Shown here: piece by piece, positions 1-8,811 of the stretch
Layout: every line of letters begins with the position of its first letter
Position numbering within the stretch: the first letter of the stretch is position 1
Assembly: GCA_910586025.1 (NCBI GenBank)
Contig: CAJUIO010000046.1
Span: 1 to 27,239, forward strand
DNA length: 27,239 bases
Reading direction: 5' to 3'
Source of the DNA: an uncultured Lachnospiraceae bacterium
GTDB taxonomy: Bacteria; Bacillota; Clostridia; Lachnospirales; Lachnospiraceae
Translations under genes and position numbers: made by a program
Notes under the pieces: generated by a model
Seen by the model: the letters and a program-made list of their open reading frames with translations, nothing else
What the model was told of the DNA's origin: nothing
The model's database searches: none

Positions 1-33
1 AATAATTTTAAGGATAAATAAAGGAAAGAATCC

Positions 34-62
34 TTGATAAAGTTTCCGATTTACTTTACAAT
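34..62 (+). promoter_or_regulatory. Sigma-A promoter for the comEA cluster
   Basis: A -35 box TTGATA (34-39) and a -10 box TACAAT (57-62) are separated by 17 bp, each matching the vegetative consensus at 5 of 6 positions. It lies about 55 bp before the comEA start and is the only good promoter seen upstream of the comEA to comEC run, so it probably drives all five genes. The short palindrome AAGGAT/ATCCTT at 10-35 overlaps the -35 box and is too weak to interpret. Confidence 0.65.
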
Positions 63-116
63 GAAATCAGTCGTTGTATGGGGGCTTTCTGCGTGCGTGC
101 GGAAAGGAATATAACG

Positions 117-740
117 GTGAAAAAAACAAAAATCCTATTAAGTATACTGACAATCACTGTCTGTATACTTTTTGGCTGTGAAAAAAAGAATACGGTTTAT
201 CTGACGCAATACGAGACGGAGGAGACTGCAGAGCAGGAAGAGAGCTCCGGGACGGATCAGGAGCCTGAGCAGGAGATTCCACAGGAAGAACGGGAGCCTG
301 CTCTTATCATACATATCTGCGGTGCAGTGGAAAGGCCGGGAGTTTATGAGCTGCCCGGCGGAAGCAGAATCTATCAGGCCATAGAGGAGGCCGGCGGATT
401 TACGGATGAGGCGGACCGGGACTATCTGAATCAGGCGAAGGGCCTTGAGGACGGAATAAGGCTTTATGTGCCCACCAGGGAGGAAACATCGCAGGATGGA
501 TGGACGGGGGAAGAGGCCGCGGTAGGTACGGGGCAGGAGAACCGTCCGGGCCTTGTGAACATCAATACGGCGGATGAGAAGGAGCTCTGCACTCTTGCGG
601 GAATCGGAAGCAGCAAAGCTAAGAGTATCATCGCCTACAGGGAGGCCAACGGAAGATACGAGAAGATAGAGGATGTCATGAAGGTAGAAGGAATTAAGCA
701 GGGGCTGTTTGCAAAGATCAGGGACAGCATTACCGTATAG
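117..740 (+). CDS. comEA: ComEA-like DNA-binding competence lipoprotein
   Basis: ComEA is the extracellular double-stranded DNA receptor of the transformation machinery and hands DNA to the ComEC channel. The GTG at 117 is chosen because GGAAAGG (101-107) sits 9 bp upstream; an in-frame ATG at 78 lacks such a site. From this start (207 aa) the protein has a basic, hydrophobic signal ending in the lipobox LFGC (Cys21), so it is predicted to be a lipoprotein. An acidic, low-complexity linker (about residues 30-60) follows. Next comes a SLBB domain (about 62-120, containing CGAVERPGVYEL), then a helix-hairpin-helix DNA-binding domain (about 147-207) beginning VNINTADEKEL and containing LAGIG. 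Both domains in this order are the ComEA signature. The lipid anchor is unusual, since the Bacillus protein uses a transmembrane helix. comEC lies four genes downstream in the same run. Confidence 0.88.
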   Translation: MKKTKILLSILTITVCILFGCEKKNTVYLTQYETEETAEQEESSGTDQEPEQEIPQEEREPALIIHICGAVERPGVYELPGGSRIYQAIEEAGGFTDEADRDYLNQAKGLEDGIRLYVPTREETSQDGWTGEEAAVGTGQENRPGLVNINTADEKELCTLAGIGSSKAKSIIAYREANGRYEKIEDVMKVEGIKQGLFAKIRDSITV

Positions 741-793
741 GACGGGGCTAAGTCAGACCTTACGGGAATATAAGGTTATGAAAGGAATGGTTT

Positions 794-1480
794 TTGAATA
801 TGGCGAAAAAGGTTTTGGTCGTGGACGACGAAAAACTGATTGTAAAGGGAATACGTTTCAGCCTGGAGCAGGACGGCATGGAGGTGGACTGCGCTTATGA
901 CGGGGAAGAGGCTCTGCAGAAAATCAGAAGCAACACCTATGATATTATTCTGCTGGATATTATGCTTCCCAAGCTCACCGGCTTTGAGGTCTGCCAGCAG
1001 GTTCGCGAGTTTTCAGCCACTCCCATCGTGATGCTCACGGCGAAGGGAGAGGATATGGACAAAATCCTGGGTCTGGAATACGGGGCGGACGACTATATCA
1101 CCAAGCCCTTTAATATTCTGGAGGTAAAGGCCCGGATCAAGGCGATCATTAGGCGCACAACGCCCAAGGACAAGGAACACAGGAAGGTGATTGAGAGCGG
1201 AGATATGCGCCTGGACTGCGAGAGCAGGCGGGTCTATGTGGCGGAGAGGGAAATCAACCTGACTGCAAAGGAATTCGAACTGCTGGAGCTGCTCAGTCTC
1301 AATCCCGGTAAGGTTTACAGCAGAGAGAGCCTGCTGAAGCTGATCTGGGGAGCGGATTATCCGGGAGACGTGAGAACCGTGGACGTTCATATCAGGAGAC
1401 TTCGTGAGAAGATTGAGGACAGCCCCAGCGATCCCAGATACGTGCTTACCAAGTGGGGCGTGGGCTATTACTTTGCATAG
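794..1480 (+). CDS. OmpR/PhoB-family response regulator
   Basis: This is a DNA-binding transcription factor switched on by phosphorylation from the adjacent kinase. The receiver domain (about residues 5-120) shows the acidic pair D11-D12, the phospho-acceptor D55 in LLDIMLP, the conserved Thr in MLTAKGED and the Lys in YITKPF. The C-terminal winged-helix domain (about 130-228) contains LTAKEFELLELL and the recognition segment VRTVDVHIRRLREKI, and ends GVGYYFA. The start is uncertain. TTG at 794 is 7 bp after AAAGGA (781-786), while ATG at 800 gives MAKKVLVVDDE but has a 13-bp spacing. The length is normal for the family. The kinase gene follows after 10 bp. The resemblance is to WalR/PhoP-type regulators, but the regulon cannot be told from sequence. 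Confidence 0.93.
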   Translation: MNMAKKVLVVDDEKLIVKGIRFSLEQDGMEVDCAYDGEEALQKIRSNTYDIILLDIMLPKLTGFEVCQQVREFSATPIVMLTAKGEDMDKILGLEYGADDYITKPFNILEVKARIKAIIRRTTPKDKEHRKVIESGDMRLDCESRRVYVAEREINLTAKEFELLELLSLNPGKVYSRESLLKLIWGADYPGDVRTVDVHIRRLREKIEDSPSDPRYVLTKWGVGYYFA

Positions 1481-1490
1481 GTAGCGGTAT

Positions 1491-2972
1491 ATGACGGAAA
1501 AAATAAAAAGAGGTTTCATAAATCTGAAAATCTGGCGGAGTCTTAAAGTCCGCCTTTTTGCGATTATTTTTTTGATGGGGCTGGTACCGGCCATGATTAT
1601 AAAGGAGGGTATTCTGAATAATTATGAGGACCGGGCCGTTGCGGTCAGACAGTCGGATGTTCAGAATCAGCTTAAAATCATCGCAAATCATCTGATTACT
1701 TATAACTATCTGCAGGATACGTCCTCGGAGGTGATCAATGCGGAGCTTGAGCAGCTCTCCAATCTGTATAACGGAAGGGTTCTGATCATCAACGGGAATC
1801 TCAGGGTGGTGAAGGATACCTACGGAATCAGCGAGGGAAAGATAATTATTTCCGAGGAGGTCATCAAATGCATCAAGGGAACTGCCATGTCCAACTATGA
1901 TGCGAAAAACGGCTTTATTGAGATTACCACTCCCATCGTGGAGACAGTGTCCGCACAGATGGCCACGGAAAATCTTCCGGAGGGGACGGAGCTCACAAGA
2001 GGCATCATGCTGACCAGCGTTTCCACGGATATCATAAGAAACACAATGGATATTCTGGACCGGCGGGCATTTATTATCATGATCATCATGATTTTCTGCA
2101 CCCTGGTGATTGCAATGGTTCTCACCCGGATCCTGATCCGTCCCTTCGACAGGATTTCAAAGGCAATTAACGAGATCAAGGACGACCATATCGACGAACC
2201 CATTTCCGTTCCGGACTATCTGGAGACGGAGCATATCGTGGATGCCTTTAACAGTCTGATTAAAAGAATGAAAATCGTGGATGATTCCAGACAGGAATTT
2301 GTTGCAAATGTCTCGCATGAGCTGAAGACACCCATAACCTCAATGAAGGTTCTGGCGGATTCGCTCCTCGACCAGCCGGACGTTCCGGCGGAGCTGTACC
2401 GGGAATTTCTGGTGGATATCACGGAGGAGATCGAGAGGGAGGACAAGATCATCAATGACCTTCTGGCTCTTGTAAAGATGAATAAGACGGCGGCTAAGCT
2501 GAACATCGGCGTGGTGAATATCAATAGCCTGGCGGAAATTATTCTGAAGAGGCTTCGCCCCATTGCCAGAAAGAACGATATCGAGCTGAGCCTTGTCAGT
2601 GCGAGGGAGGTTACCGCGGAGGTGGACGAGGTGAAGATGTCACTCATTCTCACCAACCTGGTGGAGAATGCCGTCAAATATAATAAGGAAAACGGTGAGG
2701 TGACCGTGACCGTGGATGCGGATCACCAGTTTTTTACCGTGGAGGTGGCTGATACGGGAATCGGAATTCCGGAAGAATCCCTGGTAAAGATTTATGAGCG
2801 TTTTTACAGGGTGGATAAGTCTCATTCGAGAGAAATCGGAGGCACGGGTCTTGGTCTTGCGATCACGAGAAGTGCGATCCTGCTGCACAGAGGCTCCATC
2901 AGGGCTGAGAGCAGGCTGGGAGAGGGGACGAGATTTTTGGTTAAAATGCCTCTGATTCACGGGAGTATGTAA
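1491..2972 (+). CDS. Sensor histidine kinase, HAMP domain
   Basis: This is a membrane sensor kinase, 493 aa, paired with the response regulator just upstream. Order of parts: a short cytoplasmic N-terminus; a transmembrane helix at about 20-37; an extracytoplasmic sensor region of about 155 residues with no domain I recognise; a second transmembrane helix at about 195-215; a HAMP linker beginning with the RPFDRISKAI segment; a HisKA dimerisation domain with the H-box VSHELKTP (phospho-acceptor H276); and a HATPase_c domain with the N-box NLVENAVKYN, G1 DTGIGIP, F-box FYRVD and G2 GGTGLGLAI. All catalytic elements are present. The architecture matches PhoR/WalK-type kinases without a PAS domain. 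The signal is unknown. The ribosome binding site is weak, which suggests translational coupling to the regulator gene. Confidence 0.93.
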   Translation: MTEKIKRGFINLKIWRSLKVRLFAIIFLMGLVPAMIIKEGILNNYEDRAVAVRQSDVQNQLKIIANHLITYNYLQDTSSEVINAELEQLSNLYNGRVLIINGNLRVVKDTYGISEGKIIISEEVIKCIKGTAMSNYDAKNGFIEITTPIVETVSAQMATENLPEGTELTRGIMLTSVSTDIIRNTMDILDRRAFIIMIIMIFCTLVIAMVLTRILIRPFDRISKAINEIKDDHIDEPISVPDYLETEHIVDAFNSLIKRMKIVDDSRQEFVANVSHELKTPITSMKVLADSLLDQPDVPAELYREFLVDITEEIEREDKIINDLLALVKMNKTAAKLNIGVVNINSLAEIILKRLRPIARKNDIELSLVSAREVTAEVDEVKMSLILTNLVENAVKYNKENGEVTVTVDADHQFFTVEVADTGIGIPEESLVKIYERFYRVDKSHSREIGGTGLGLAITRSAILLHRGSIRAESRLGEGTRFLVKMPLIHGSM

Positions 2973-2983
2973 AGGAGCAGTGT

Positions 2984-3925
2984 ATGAAAAGGAAAAAAGC
3001 ATGGTGGCTTTTTGTGATATTTTGTCTGGCGCTGCTGTCCGTGCCGGCCTGTCAGAAGCGCGAGGAAAAGAAGGGGGACGTATATAAGATCTTCTATGTG
3101 AATCATGACAACACAAGCGTGCTTTACTATGAGTATACGACGGAGAGCAAGGATGCAAACGTGGTGATCGAGGAATTGATCGGACAGATGCAGACGCTTC
3201 CGGAGAGGCTGGAATACCGGCCGCCGCTTACGGGCAGCTTTAAGCTGGTATCCTACAATCTTGCGGACGGGCAGCTTACGCTGGATTTTGACGAGGAATA
3301 CAGAAATCAGGAAATGATTACGGAAATTCTGATCCGGGCGGCCATTGTGAGGACTCTGACGCAGGTGAGGGAGGTTCAGTATGTGTCCTTTCTGGTGGGG
3401 ACCCAGCCTCTTGCGGATGCGTCCGGCAATGTGGTGGGGGTCATGAACCGGGATCTGTTTATTGACAACGCCGGAAATGAGATCAATACTTATGAGAAGG
3501 CAAGGCTGAGGCTCTATTTCGCAAACGAGGAGGGAAACGGCCTTGCGGAGGTGACGAGAAACAAGGTATACAGCAGTAATATTTCCATGGAGCGTCTGGT
3601 GGTGGAGGAAATCATCGCAGGACCCATGGAGAGCGATATGGGGCTGGGCAATAACAAGGCCTACCCGGTCATGAATCCGGAGACAAAGGTGATCAATGTG
3701 AATATCCGGGACGGAATATGCTATGTAAATCTGGACGGAGGTTTTATCAACCAGATTTATAACGTGACTCCGGAGGTGACTATTTACGCCATGGTCAATT
3801 CTCTGGTGGAGTTGTCAAATGTGAACAAGGTACAGATTTCCATTGACGGGGAGACAAACGTGAATTACAGGGAATCCATCAGTCTTTCCACCTTGTTTGA
3901 GAGGAATCTGGAACTGGAAAAATAA
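2984..3925 (+). CDS. GerMN-domain lipoprotein
   Basis: This 313-aa protein starts with a lipoprotein signal ending in the lipobox VPAC (Cys23), so it is expected to be anchored outside the cytoplasmic membrane. Two similar halves (about 40-155 and 165-300) each look like a GerMN domain. Repeated themes are VVIEELIGQM / LVVEEIIAGPM, followed by LTLDFDEEY / CYVNLDGGFI and an alternating segment ending in VQYVSF / VQISIDG. GerMN domains occur in B. subtilis GerM, a spore-formation lipoprotein, and in other cell-envelope lipoproteins. The gene is 11 bp after the kinase, and AAGGAG overlaps the kinase stop, so it is co-transcribed with the two-component system and could act as its envelope partner. 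That link is inference. Confidence 0.85.
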   Translation: MKRKKAWWLFVIFCLALLSVPACQKREEKKGDVYKIFYVNHDNTSVLYYEYTTESKDANVVIEELIGQMQTLPERLEYRPPLTGSFKLVSYNLADGQLTLDFDEEYRNQEMITEILIRAAIVRTLTQVREVQYVSFLVGTQPLADASGNVVGVMNRDLFIDNAGNEINTYEKARLRLYFANEEGNGLAEVTRNKVYSSNISMERLVVEEIIAGPMESDMGLGNNKAYPVMNPETKVINVNIRDGICYVNLDGGFINQIYNVTPEVTIYAMVNSLVELSNVNKVQISIDGETNVNYRESISLSTLFERNLELEK

Positions 3926-3943
3926 CAAAAGAAAGAAGGTATT

Positions 3944-6220
3944 ATGAAGAGAAGACCCTTAAGTCTTTTCTGCCTTGCAGTGATTCTGTTCCTGCTTCTG
4001 GGAACGAAGCTGACCGGGACATTTCCCTCCGAATATGAGGCTTTGGAGGGAGAGAGCGTGACCCTGGTGGGCAGCGTCTACAGGAAGGAGAGCGGTGAGG
4101 GGACACAGGGGGAGAGACGGGCGCTTTATCTGCGCCCCGTTCCCTCCCGGGAACCGCTGCAGAGGGCAGAGGCAGTCATCTGTTATTTAAAATCAAATCA
4201 ACCGCTGCCGGAGCTTGGAAGCATCGTGGAGGTAAGGGGAAAGCTGAAATGCTTTGAGAAACCATCCAATCCGGGACAATTCGACGCGGAATCTTATTAT
4301 CGCACATTAAAAATATCTTTTCAGTTAAATCAAACGGAAATTCAGGCAGTGACAAATGAATATGATCCCGCAAGGGAAGGGCTCTATCGGATCAGAGAGT
4401 TCTTTTCCCATATTCTGGATCGTTTTCTTTCCGGGCAGGATGCCTCCGTGATGAAGACAATGCTTCTGGGAGAGAGGAAGGCCATGGACAGGGAGATCAA
4501 GAGTCTGTACCAGAGAAACGGGATTGCCCATGTGCTGGCAATTTCAGGACTCCACATTTCGCTGCTTGGAATGACATTGCACCGCCTTCTCAGAAGGGCG
4601 GGCGCTCCCATGTGGATCTCATCCGCACTTCCGGCAGCCCTGATGGCGCTGTACGGAATTATGACGGGCTTTTCGGTATCGGCCTTAAGGGCTACGGTGA
4701 TGTTCGCCCTTCACATGACGGCGCTGCTTCTTGGGCGCACCTACGATATGGTGACGGCGGCTTTCCTTGCGGCGGTTTTGCTGCTGGTGGGACAGCCTCT
4801 GTATCTCTTTGAAAGCGGATTTCTGTTTTCCTTCGGGTGTATTTTCGCCATTGCCTTTCTGGTTCCGGCGTTGACGAAGAGGTGGAAAGGGGACGGAAAG
4901 GAGGCTGCTCCTTCCGGTAAGTGGTATGGCAGAGCGCTCCTTGCACTCTGCCAGGGAGGAGCCATCACCCTGGCAGGTCTCCCGCTCCAGCTGTATTTCT
5001 TTTATCAGACTCCGATCTATGCCACGTTCTTGAACCTTCTGGTAATCCCCCTTATGAGCATCCTTCTGCCCGGCGGTCTCCTGCTTCTCTGGTTCGGGGG
5101 CATGGCCGCGGGATTGACCGGCCCCGGGACGGAAAGCGGAGGATTTTTGCATGCGGCCGGGGAGCTGTGCGAATCCGTCTGCCGGATGATTTCGTTTTTA
5201 ATCCGGGGGATTCTTGCCCTGTACGAGGAGGGATGCCGCATTTGCGAGAGCATGCCCTTTGGCAGAGTGATGTCCGGGAGGCCCCGGACGGAGCTGCTTT
5301 TCCTCTACGGGGCCGTCCTTGCTTGCGTGATCTGTTTTCAGAAAAGGATTTCACTGCAAAAGAGGTGGATGCTGGTTTTCTGCGGTGCGGCGCTTCTCTT
5401 TCTTCCGGCGAAAGGAGGCTTTGAGATCACCTTTCTTGATGTGGGTCAGGGGGACTGTATTCACATAAAAAGCGCCGCAGGTCATCATTATTTGGTGGAC
5501 GGGGGAAGCTCCTCCGTGTCAAAGGCCGGTGTTTACCGCATTATTCCTTATCTGAAATATCAGGGAGCGGACGAGGTGGAAGCGGTTTTTGTCACGCATC
5601 CGGACTCCGATCACTGCAGCGGTATACTTGAGCTTTTTCAGGAGGGAGAAGAGGAAGGGATCAGGGTGAAAAATCTCTATCTTCCGGAGATCGGCGAGGA
5701 GTTCAGGGAGGAGGGATACCGCGCACTTGTGGCCGCTGCGCAAGAGGCCGGCGCCTGTGTGGGATATACGGGCAGGGGAGACGTGTTTTGCGAGGGAGAG
5801 ATGGAGCTGCGGTGCCTTCATCCGGAAAGGGGATATGGCAGTCCCGAACCGAACCAGTATTCGACAGTCCTGCTTCTGCGGTACGGTTATTTCACGGCGC
5901 TTCTTACGGGCGATGTGGAAGGAGAGGGGGAGCGGGAGCTTGCGGGAAGTCTTGAGGAGGCGGAAATAGAGAATATCACGGTGCTGAAGGCCGCACATCA
6001 CGGTTCCGCCAATTCCACTCCGGAGGAAATCCTTTCCCGGCTCTCGCCGGAATATACAGTGATATCCTGCGGTAAAAACAACCGCTACGGACATCCCCAC
6101 AGGGAGCTGACGGAACGGCTGAGAGCTCAGGGGACGGAGATCCTTATTACCTATGAATCAGGAGCCGTTACCTTCCGGACCGACGGGGAGCGAATGCGGG
6201 TGAGAGAATTTCTGAGGTGA
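3944..6220 (+). CDS. comEC: ComEC/Rec2 DNA-uptake channel
   Basis: ComEC is the polytopic membrane channel that brings single-stranded DNA into the cell during transformation. The 758-aa protein has the full domain order: an N-terminal hydrophobic helix and an OB-like DUF4131 region (about 40-130); the Competence domain, with the diagnostic segment HVLAISGLHISLLG (about 195-210) and many transmembrane helices to about 480; and a C-terminal metallo-beta-lactamase-like domain starting FLDVGQGD, with the metal-binding HPDSDH motif (H552-H557), a later HHGS and GHPH near the end. These are consistent with the nuclease thought to degrade the non-transforming strand. The gene is intact and sits just before holA, a common Firmicute arrangement. 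AGAAGG lies a few bases before the start. Confidence 0.95.
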   Translation: MKRRPLSLFCLAVILFLLLGTKLTGTFPSEYEALEGESVTLVGSVYRKESGEGTQGERRALYLRPVPSREPLQRAEAVICYLKSNQPLPELGSIVEVRGKLKCFEKPSNPGQFDAESYYRTLKISFQLNQTEIQAVTNEYDPAREGLYRIREFFSHILDRFLSGQDASVMKTMLLGERKAMDREIKSLYQRNGIAHVLAISGLHISLLGMTLHRLLRRAGAPMWISSALPAALMALYGIMTGFSVSALRATVMFALHMTALLLGRTYDMVTAAFLAAVLLLVGQPLYLFESGFLFSFGCIFAIAFLVPALTKRWKGDGKEAAPSGKWYGRALLALCQGGAITLAGLPLQLYFFYQTPIYATFLNLLVIPLMSILLPGGLLLLWFGGMAAGLTGPGTESGGFLHAAGELCESVCRMISFLIRGILALYEEGCRICESMPFGRVMSGRPRTELLFLYGAVLACVICFQKRISLQKRWMLVFCGAALLFLPAKGGFEITFLDVGQGDCIHIKSAAGHHYLVDGGSSSVSKAGVYRIIPYLKYQGADEVEAVFVTHPDSDHCSGILELFQEGEEEGIRVKNLYLPEIGEEFREEGYRALVAAAQEAGACVGYTGRGDVFCEGEMELRCLHPERGYGSPEPNQYSTVLLLRYGYFTALLTGDVEGEGERELAGSLEEAEIENITVLKAAHHGSANSTPEEILSRLSPEYTVISCGKNNRYGHPHRELTERLRAQGTEILITYESGAVTFRTDGERMRVREFLR

Positions 6221-6251
6221 CATCTTCCGGGAGGCGAAGGCGCGCAGAGAG

Positions 6252-6279
6252 TTGACTTGGCCCGCTCCTATGATAAAAT
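6252..6279 (+). promoter_or_regulatory. Sigma-A promoter for holA
   Basis: TTGACT (6252-6257) and TAAAAT (6274-6279) are separated by 16 bp, both 5 of 6 to consensus, in the 124-bp gap between comEC and holA. It would give holA and the NUDIX gene a supply independent of the competence cluster. Confidence 0.6.
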
Positions 6280-6344
6280 AATGATAAGATGCCAACATCA
6301 TGATAGAACAGTTTAAAGCTCTGTGGATCAGGAAGGAGCGGAAT

Positions 6345-7319
6345 ATGAACCGTATCAATGAAGACATAAAAACAGGACAGTGGAAGCAGATGTATCTTTT
6401 ATATGGAGAGGAGGCCTATCTCAGGAAGCAGTACAGGGACAGGCTTAAGGCAGCCATTGCGGGTGACGATGCCATGAACTGCAATTTTTACGAGGGAAAG
6501 AATCTCCCGGTGGGGGAGGTGATCGACCTTGCGGAAACGCTCCCCTTTTTTGCGGACAGGAGGCTGATTGTGATCCAGGGCAGCGGTCTTTTTAAGAGCG
6601 GAGGGGAGGAGCTTGCAGAGTATCTGGCAAATCCGGCGAAAAGCGCTTATTTTATCTTTGTGGAGACAGAGGTGGACAAGCGGAGCCGTCTGTACAAGGC
6701 CGTGAGCAAGGGAGGCTATGCGGCGGAGTTTACCTTGCAGGAGGAAGCTACCTTGAAGAAATGGATTCTGGGCATGGTAAAGAGAGAGAACAAGAGCATT
6801 TCCGCACAGGCTCTCGAATATTTCCTGGAAAAAACGGGAACGGATATGGAGAATATACACAGGGAGGCGGAGAAGCTTTTCTGCTATTGCATGGATAAGG
6901 ACGCTATCGGGATCTCTGACATTGAGGAGATCTGTACCAAAAGGCTCAGCAGTCATATTTTTGATATGATCAATGCCATTGCGGACAAGAAGCAGCAGAA
7001 GGCTCTGGAGCTGTATTATGAGCTGCTGGCCCTAAAGGAGCCGCCCCTCCGTATTTTGTTTCTGATCGCCAGGCAGTTTAATCTGCTGATGCAGGTAAAG
7101 GCCTTGCAGGGAAAGGGATTTTCCAATAAGACGATAGGCGAGAAGGTGGGGCTTTCCGGTTTTATTGCGGGAAAGTACGTGACCCAGTCGCAGCGGTTTA
7201 CCGCGCAGGAGCTGCGGCTGGCGGTGGAGGCTTGCGTGGAGACGGAGGAGGCGGTCAAAACCGGAAAAATGGATGACAGAATGAGCTTGGAGCTTTTGAT
7301 TGTCCGGTACAGCAGCTGA
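6345..7319 (+). CDS. holA: DNA polymerase III, delta subunit
   Basis: HolA is the subunit of the clamp loader that opens the sliding clamp. The protein is 324 aa from the ATG at 6345, chosen because AAGGAG (6333-6338) lies 6 bp upstream; an in-frame ATG at 6300 would add 15 residues without a site. Family hallmarks are the N-terminal MYLLYGEEAYLRKQYRDRL, the middle segment VIDLAETLPFFADRRLIVIQ, a central ELAEYLANPAKSAYFIFVETEVDKRSRLYK-type region, and the C-terminal collar-like helices with LKEPPLRILFLIARQFNLL. The protein has no P-loop, as expected for delta. It is placed directly after comEC. Confidence 0.93.
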   Translation: MNRINEDIKTGQWKQMYLLYGEEAYLRKQYRDRLKAAIAGDDAMNCNFYEGKNLPVGEVIDLAETLPFFADRRLIVIQGSGLFKSGGEELAEYLANPAKSAYFIFVETEVDKRSRLYKAVSKGGYAAEFTLQEEATLKKWILGMVKRENKSISAQALEYFLEKTGTDMENIHREAEKLFCYCMDKDAIGISDIEEICTKRLSSHIFDMINAIADKKQQKALELYYELLALKEPPLRILFLIARQFNLLMQVKALQGKGFSNKTIGEKVGLSGFIAGKYVTQSQRFTAQELRLAVEACVETEEAVKTGKMDDRMSLELLIVRYSS

Positions 7320-7354
7320 GGAGGGGCTCATGCGGGAAAGGAATGGGTATAAAT

Positions 7355-7840
7355 ATGGATGTGAAAAGCAGGCTGACCACACTGTGCTATATAGAGAAGG
7401 ACGGAAAGTATCTGATGCTGCACAGAGTTTCTAAGAAAGAGGATATCAATCAGGGAAAGTGGATCGGAGTGGGCGGTCATTTTGAGGAGGGGGAGAGTCC
7501 CGAGGAGTGCCTTTTCCGTGAGGTGAGGGAGGAGACGGGGCTTACTCTCACCGGCTTCCGGTTCCGGGGAATTGTGACCTTTGAAAGTAAGGAGAGCGGT
7601 ACGGAGTATATGTGCCTGTACACGGCGGACGGGTTTGAGGGAGCGCTTACCGCCTGCAATGAGGGGGAGCTTTGCTGGATCGATAAAAAGGCCGTGCCGC
7701 AGCTGAATCTGTGGGAGGGCGACCGGATCTTTCTGGAGCTCCTTAATGAACAGGAGCCCTTTTTCTCCCTGAAGCTTTGCTATGACAGGGACGGGAAGCT
7801 GAGGAAGGCGGCGCTCAACGGGAAAGAGCTTGAACTGTGA
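7355..7840 (+). CDS. NUDIX hydrolase (8-oxo-dGTPase-like)
   Basis: This 161-aa NUDIX pyrophosphohydrolase has a perfect Nudix box. G41, then five residues, E47, then seven residues, then REV (55-57), E59-E60, G62 and L63 match GX5EX7REUXEEXGU. The N-terminus TLCYIEKDGKYLMLHR and the WIGVGGHFE segment are like MutT-type enzymes that clean oxidised nucleotides, but substrate cannot be assigned from the box alone. ATG 7355 is preferred because an in-frame ATG at 7343 directly abuts the purine-rich GGAAAGGA with no spacing. The gene begins 35 bp after holA and probably shares its transcript. Confidence 0.88.
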   Translation: MDVKSRLTTLCYIEKDGKYLMLHRVSKKEDINQGKWIGVGGHFEEGESPEECLFREVREETGLTLTGFRFRGIVTFESKESGTEYMCLYTADGFEGALTACNEGELCWIDKKAVPQLNLWEGDRIFLELLNEQEPFFSLKLCYDRDGKLRKAALNGKELEL

Positions 7841-7851
7841 AAAACAGGATT

Positions 7852-7880
7852 TTGTGAAAAAGTTATAATAATTTAATAAT
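7852..7880 (+). promoter_or_regulatory. Possible promoter for the glycosyltransferase gene
   Basis: TTGTGA (7852-7857) and AATAAT (7875-7880) are separated by 17 bp in a markedly AT-rich 109-bp gap. A second candidate, TTGATT (7898-7903) with TGTAAT (7919-7924), has only 15 bp spacing. No terminator hairpin was seen after the NUDIX gene. Confidence 0.35.
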
Positions 7881-7949
7881 ATTTTACAATTAAATCATTG
7901 ATTTTGCGCTCAAACAGGTGTAATTTTTCCTATTAAGGAGTTGATGAAA

Positions 7950-8792
7950 ATGGAACAGCCTATGGTGAGCGTGATCGTGCCGGTCTACAACGGTGAAAGG
8001 ACTCTGGAACGGTGCTTAAGGAGCATACAGAATCAGAGCTATGAGAATATAGAGGTCATTGTGGTGGATGACGGCAGCAGCGACCATTCAGGGAAAATTA
8101 TCGAGAAGTTTGTCGGGAGGGATCCCAGGTTCCGTGCCATCCGGAAGAGTAACAGCGGTGTTTCCGACAGCAGAAATCAGGGGATTGCGGCGGCAAGAGG
8201 GGAGTACCTTCAATTTGCGGACTGTGACGACTGGCTCGTGAAGCAGGCAACCGCAGAGCTGGTGCAGGCGGCGGTGACATATGAATGTGAGATGGTTATT
8301 TCCGACTATTACCGTGTCTGCGGCAGGAGAATTTATGAAAAAGGGCATATCGAGGGAGGACCCGTGATTACCAGGACGAGGTTTGCGGAATATATGATGG
8401 AGGCTCCCGCCAACTTTTACTACGGAGTGCTCTGGAACAAGCTTTTCAGGACCAAAATCGTCCGCAGATTCGGACTTTTGTGTGATACCCAGCTTGACTG
8501 GTGCGAGGATTTCCGGTTTAATCTGGAATACCTGCAGTATGTGGGGAAGGTGGGGATTGTCAACAGGCCGCTCTATTATTATGTGAAGACAAAGGGAAGC
8601 CTTGTGAATACCAAAGTCACCCTCCAGCAGACCATAAAGACAAAGAGGAAGCTTTTTGACTATTATAAGGAGCTGTACCGGGCGGTGGATCTGTATGAGG
8701 AAAATAAACTGCGGATACGGATGTTTTATCTTTCCTTTGCCCATGACAGAATCAAGAAGATCAAAAATCCCGGCAGCGGGCTTACCGCCTAG
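7950..8792 (+). CDS. Family 2 (GT-A) glycosyltransferase
   Basis: The protein (280 aa) is a cytoplasmic or membrane-associated sugar transferase using a nucleotide-sugar donor, probably in cell-surface polysaccharide synthesis. Seen in sequence: the N-terminal VSVIVPVYNG (6-15), DDGSSD (40-45), the NSGVSDSRNQGI segment (68-79) and the metal-binding D91-C92-D93 in QFADCDDWL; downstream, LDWCEDFRFNLEYL supplies the expected ED pair. These are the GT2 landmarks in order. ATG 7950 is 9 bp after AAGGAG (7935-7940); ATG 7944 is also possible but too close. It is an orphan, with no other polysaccharide gene in the window. ftsH starts 19 bp downstream. Confidence 0.9.
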   Translation: MEQPMVSVIVPVYNGERTLERCLRSIQNQSYENIEVIVVDDGSSDHSGKIIEKFVGRDPRFRAIRKSNSGVSDSRNQGIAAARGEYLQFADCDDWLVKQATAELVQAAVTYECEMVISDYYRVCGRRIYEKGHIEGGPVITRTRFAEYMMEAPANFYYGVLWNKLFRTKIVRRFGLLCDTQLDWCEDFRFNLEYLQYVGKVGIVNRPLYYYVKTKGSLVNTKVTLQQTIKTKRKLFDYYKELYRAVDLYEENKLRIRMFYLSFAHDRIKKIKNPGSGLTA

Positions 8793-8811
8793 CGGCAGAA
8801 AGGAATGAGAG

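Noticed and set aside
141..151. AGTATACTGAC repeated at 25298-25308, at the putative att junction
   Set aside because: An 11-base match is expected many times by chance in 27 kb, and the first copy is inside the comEA signal peptide.
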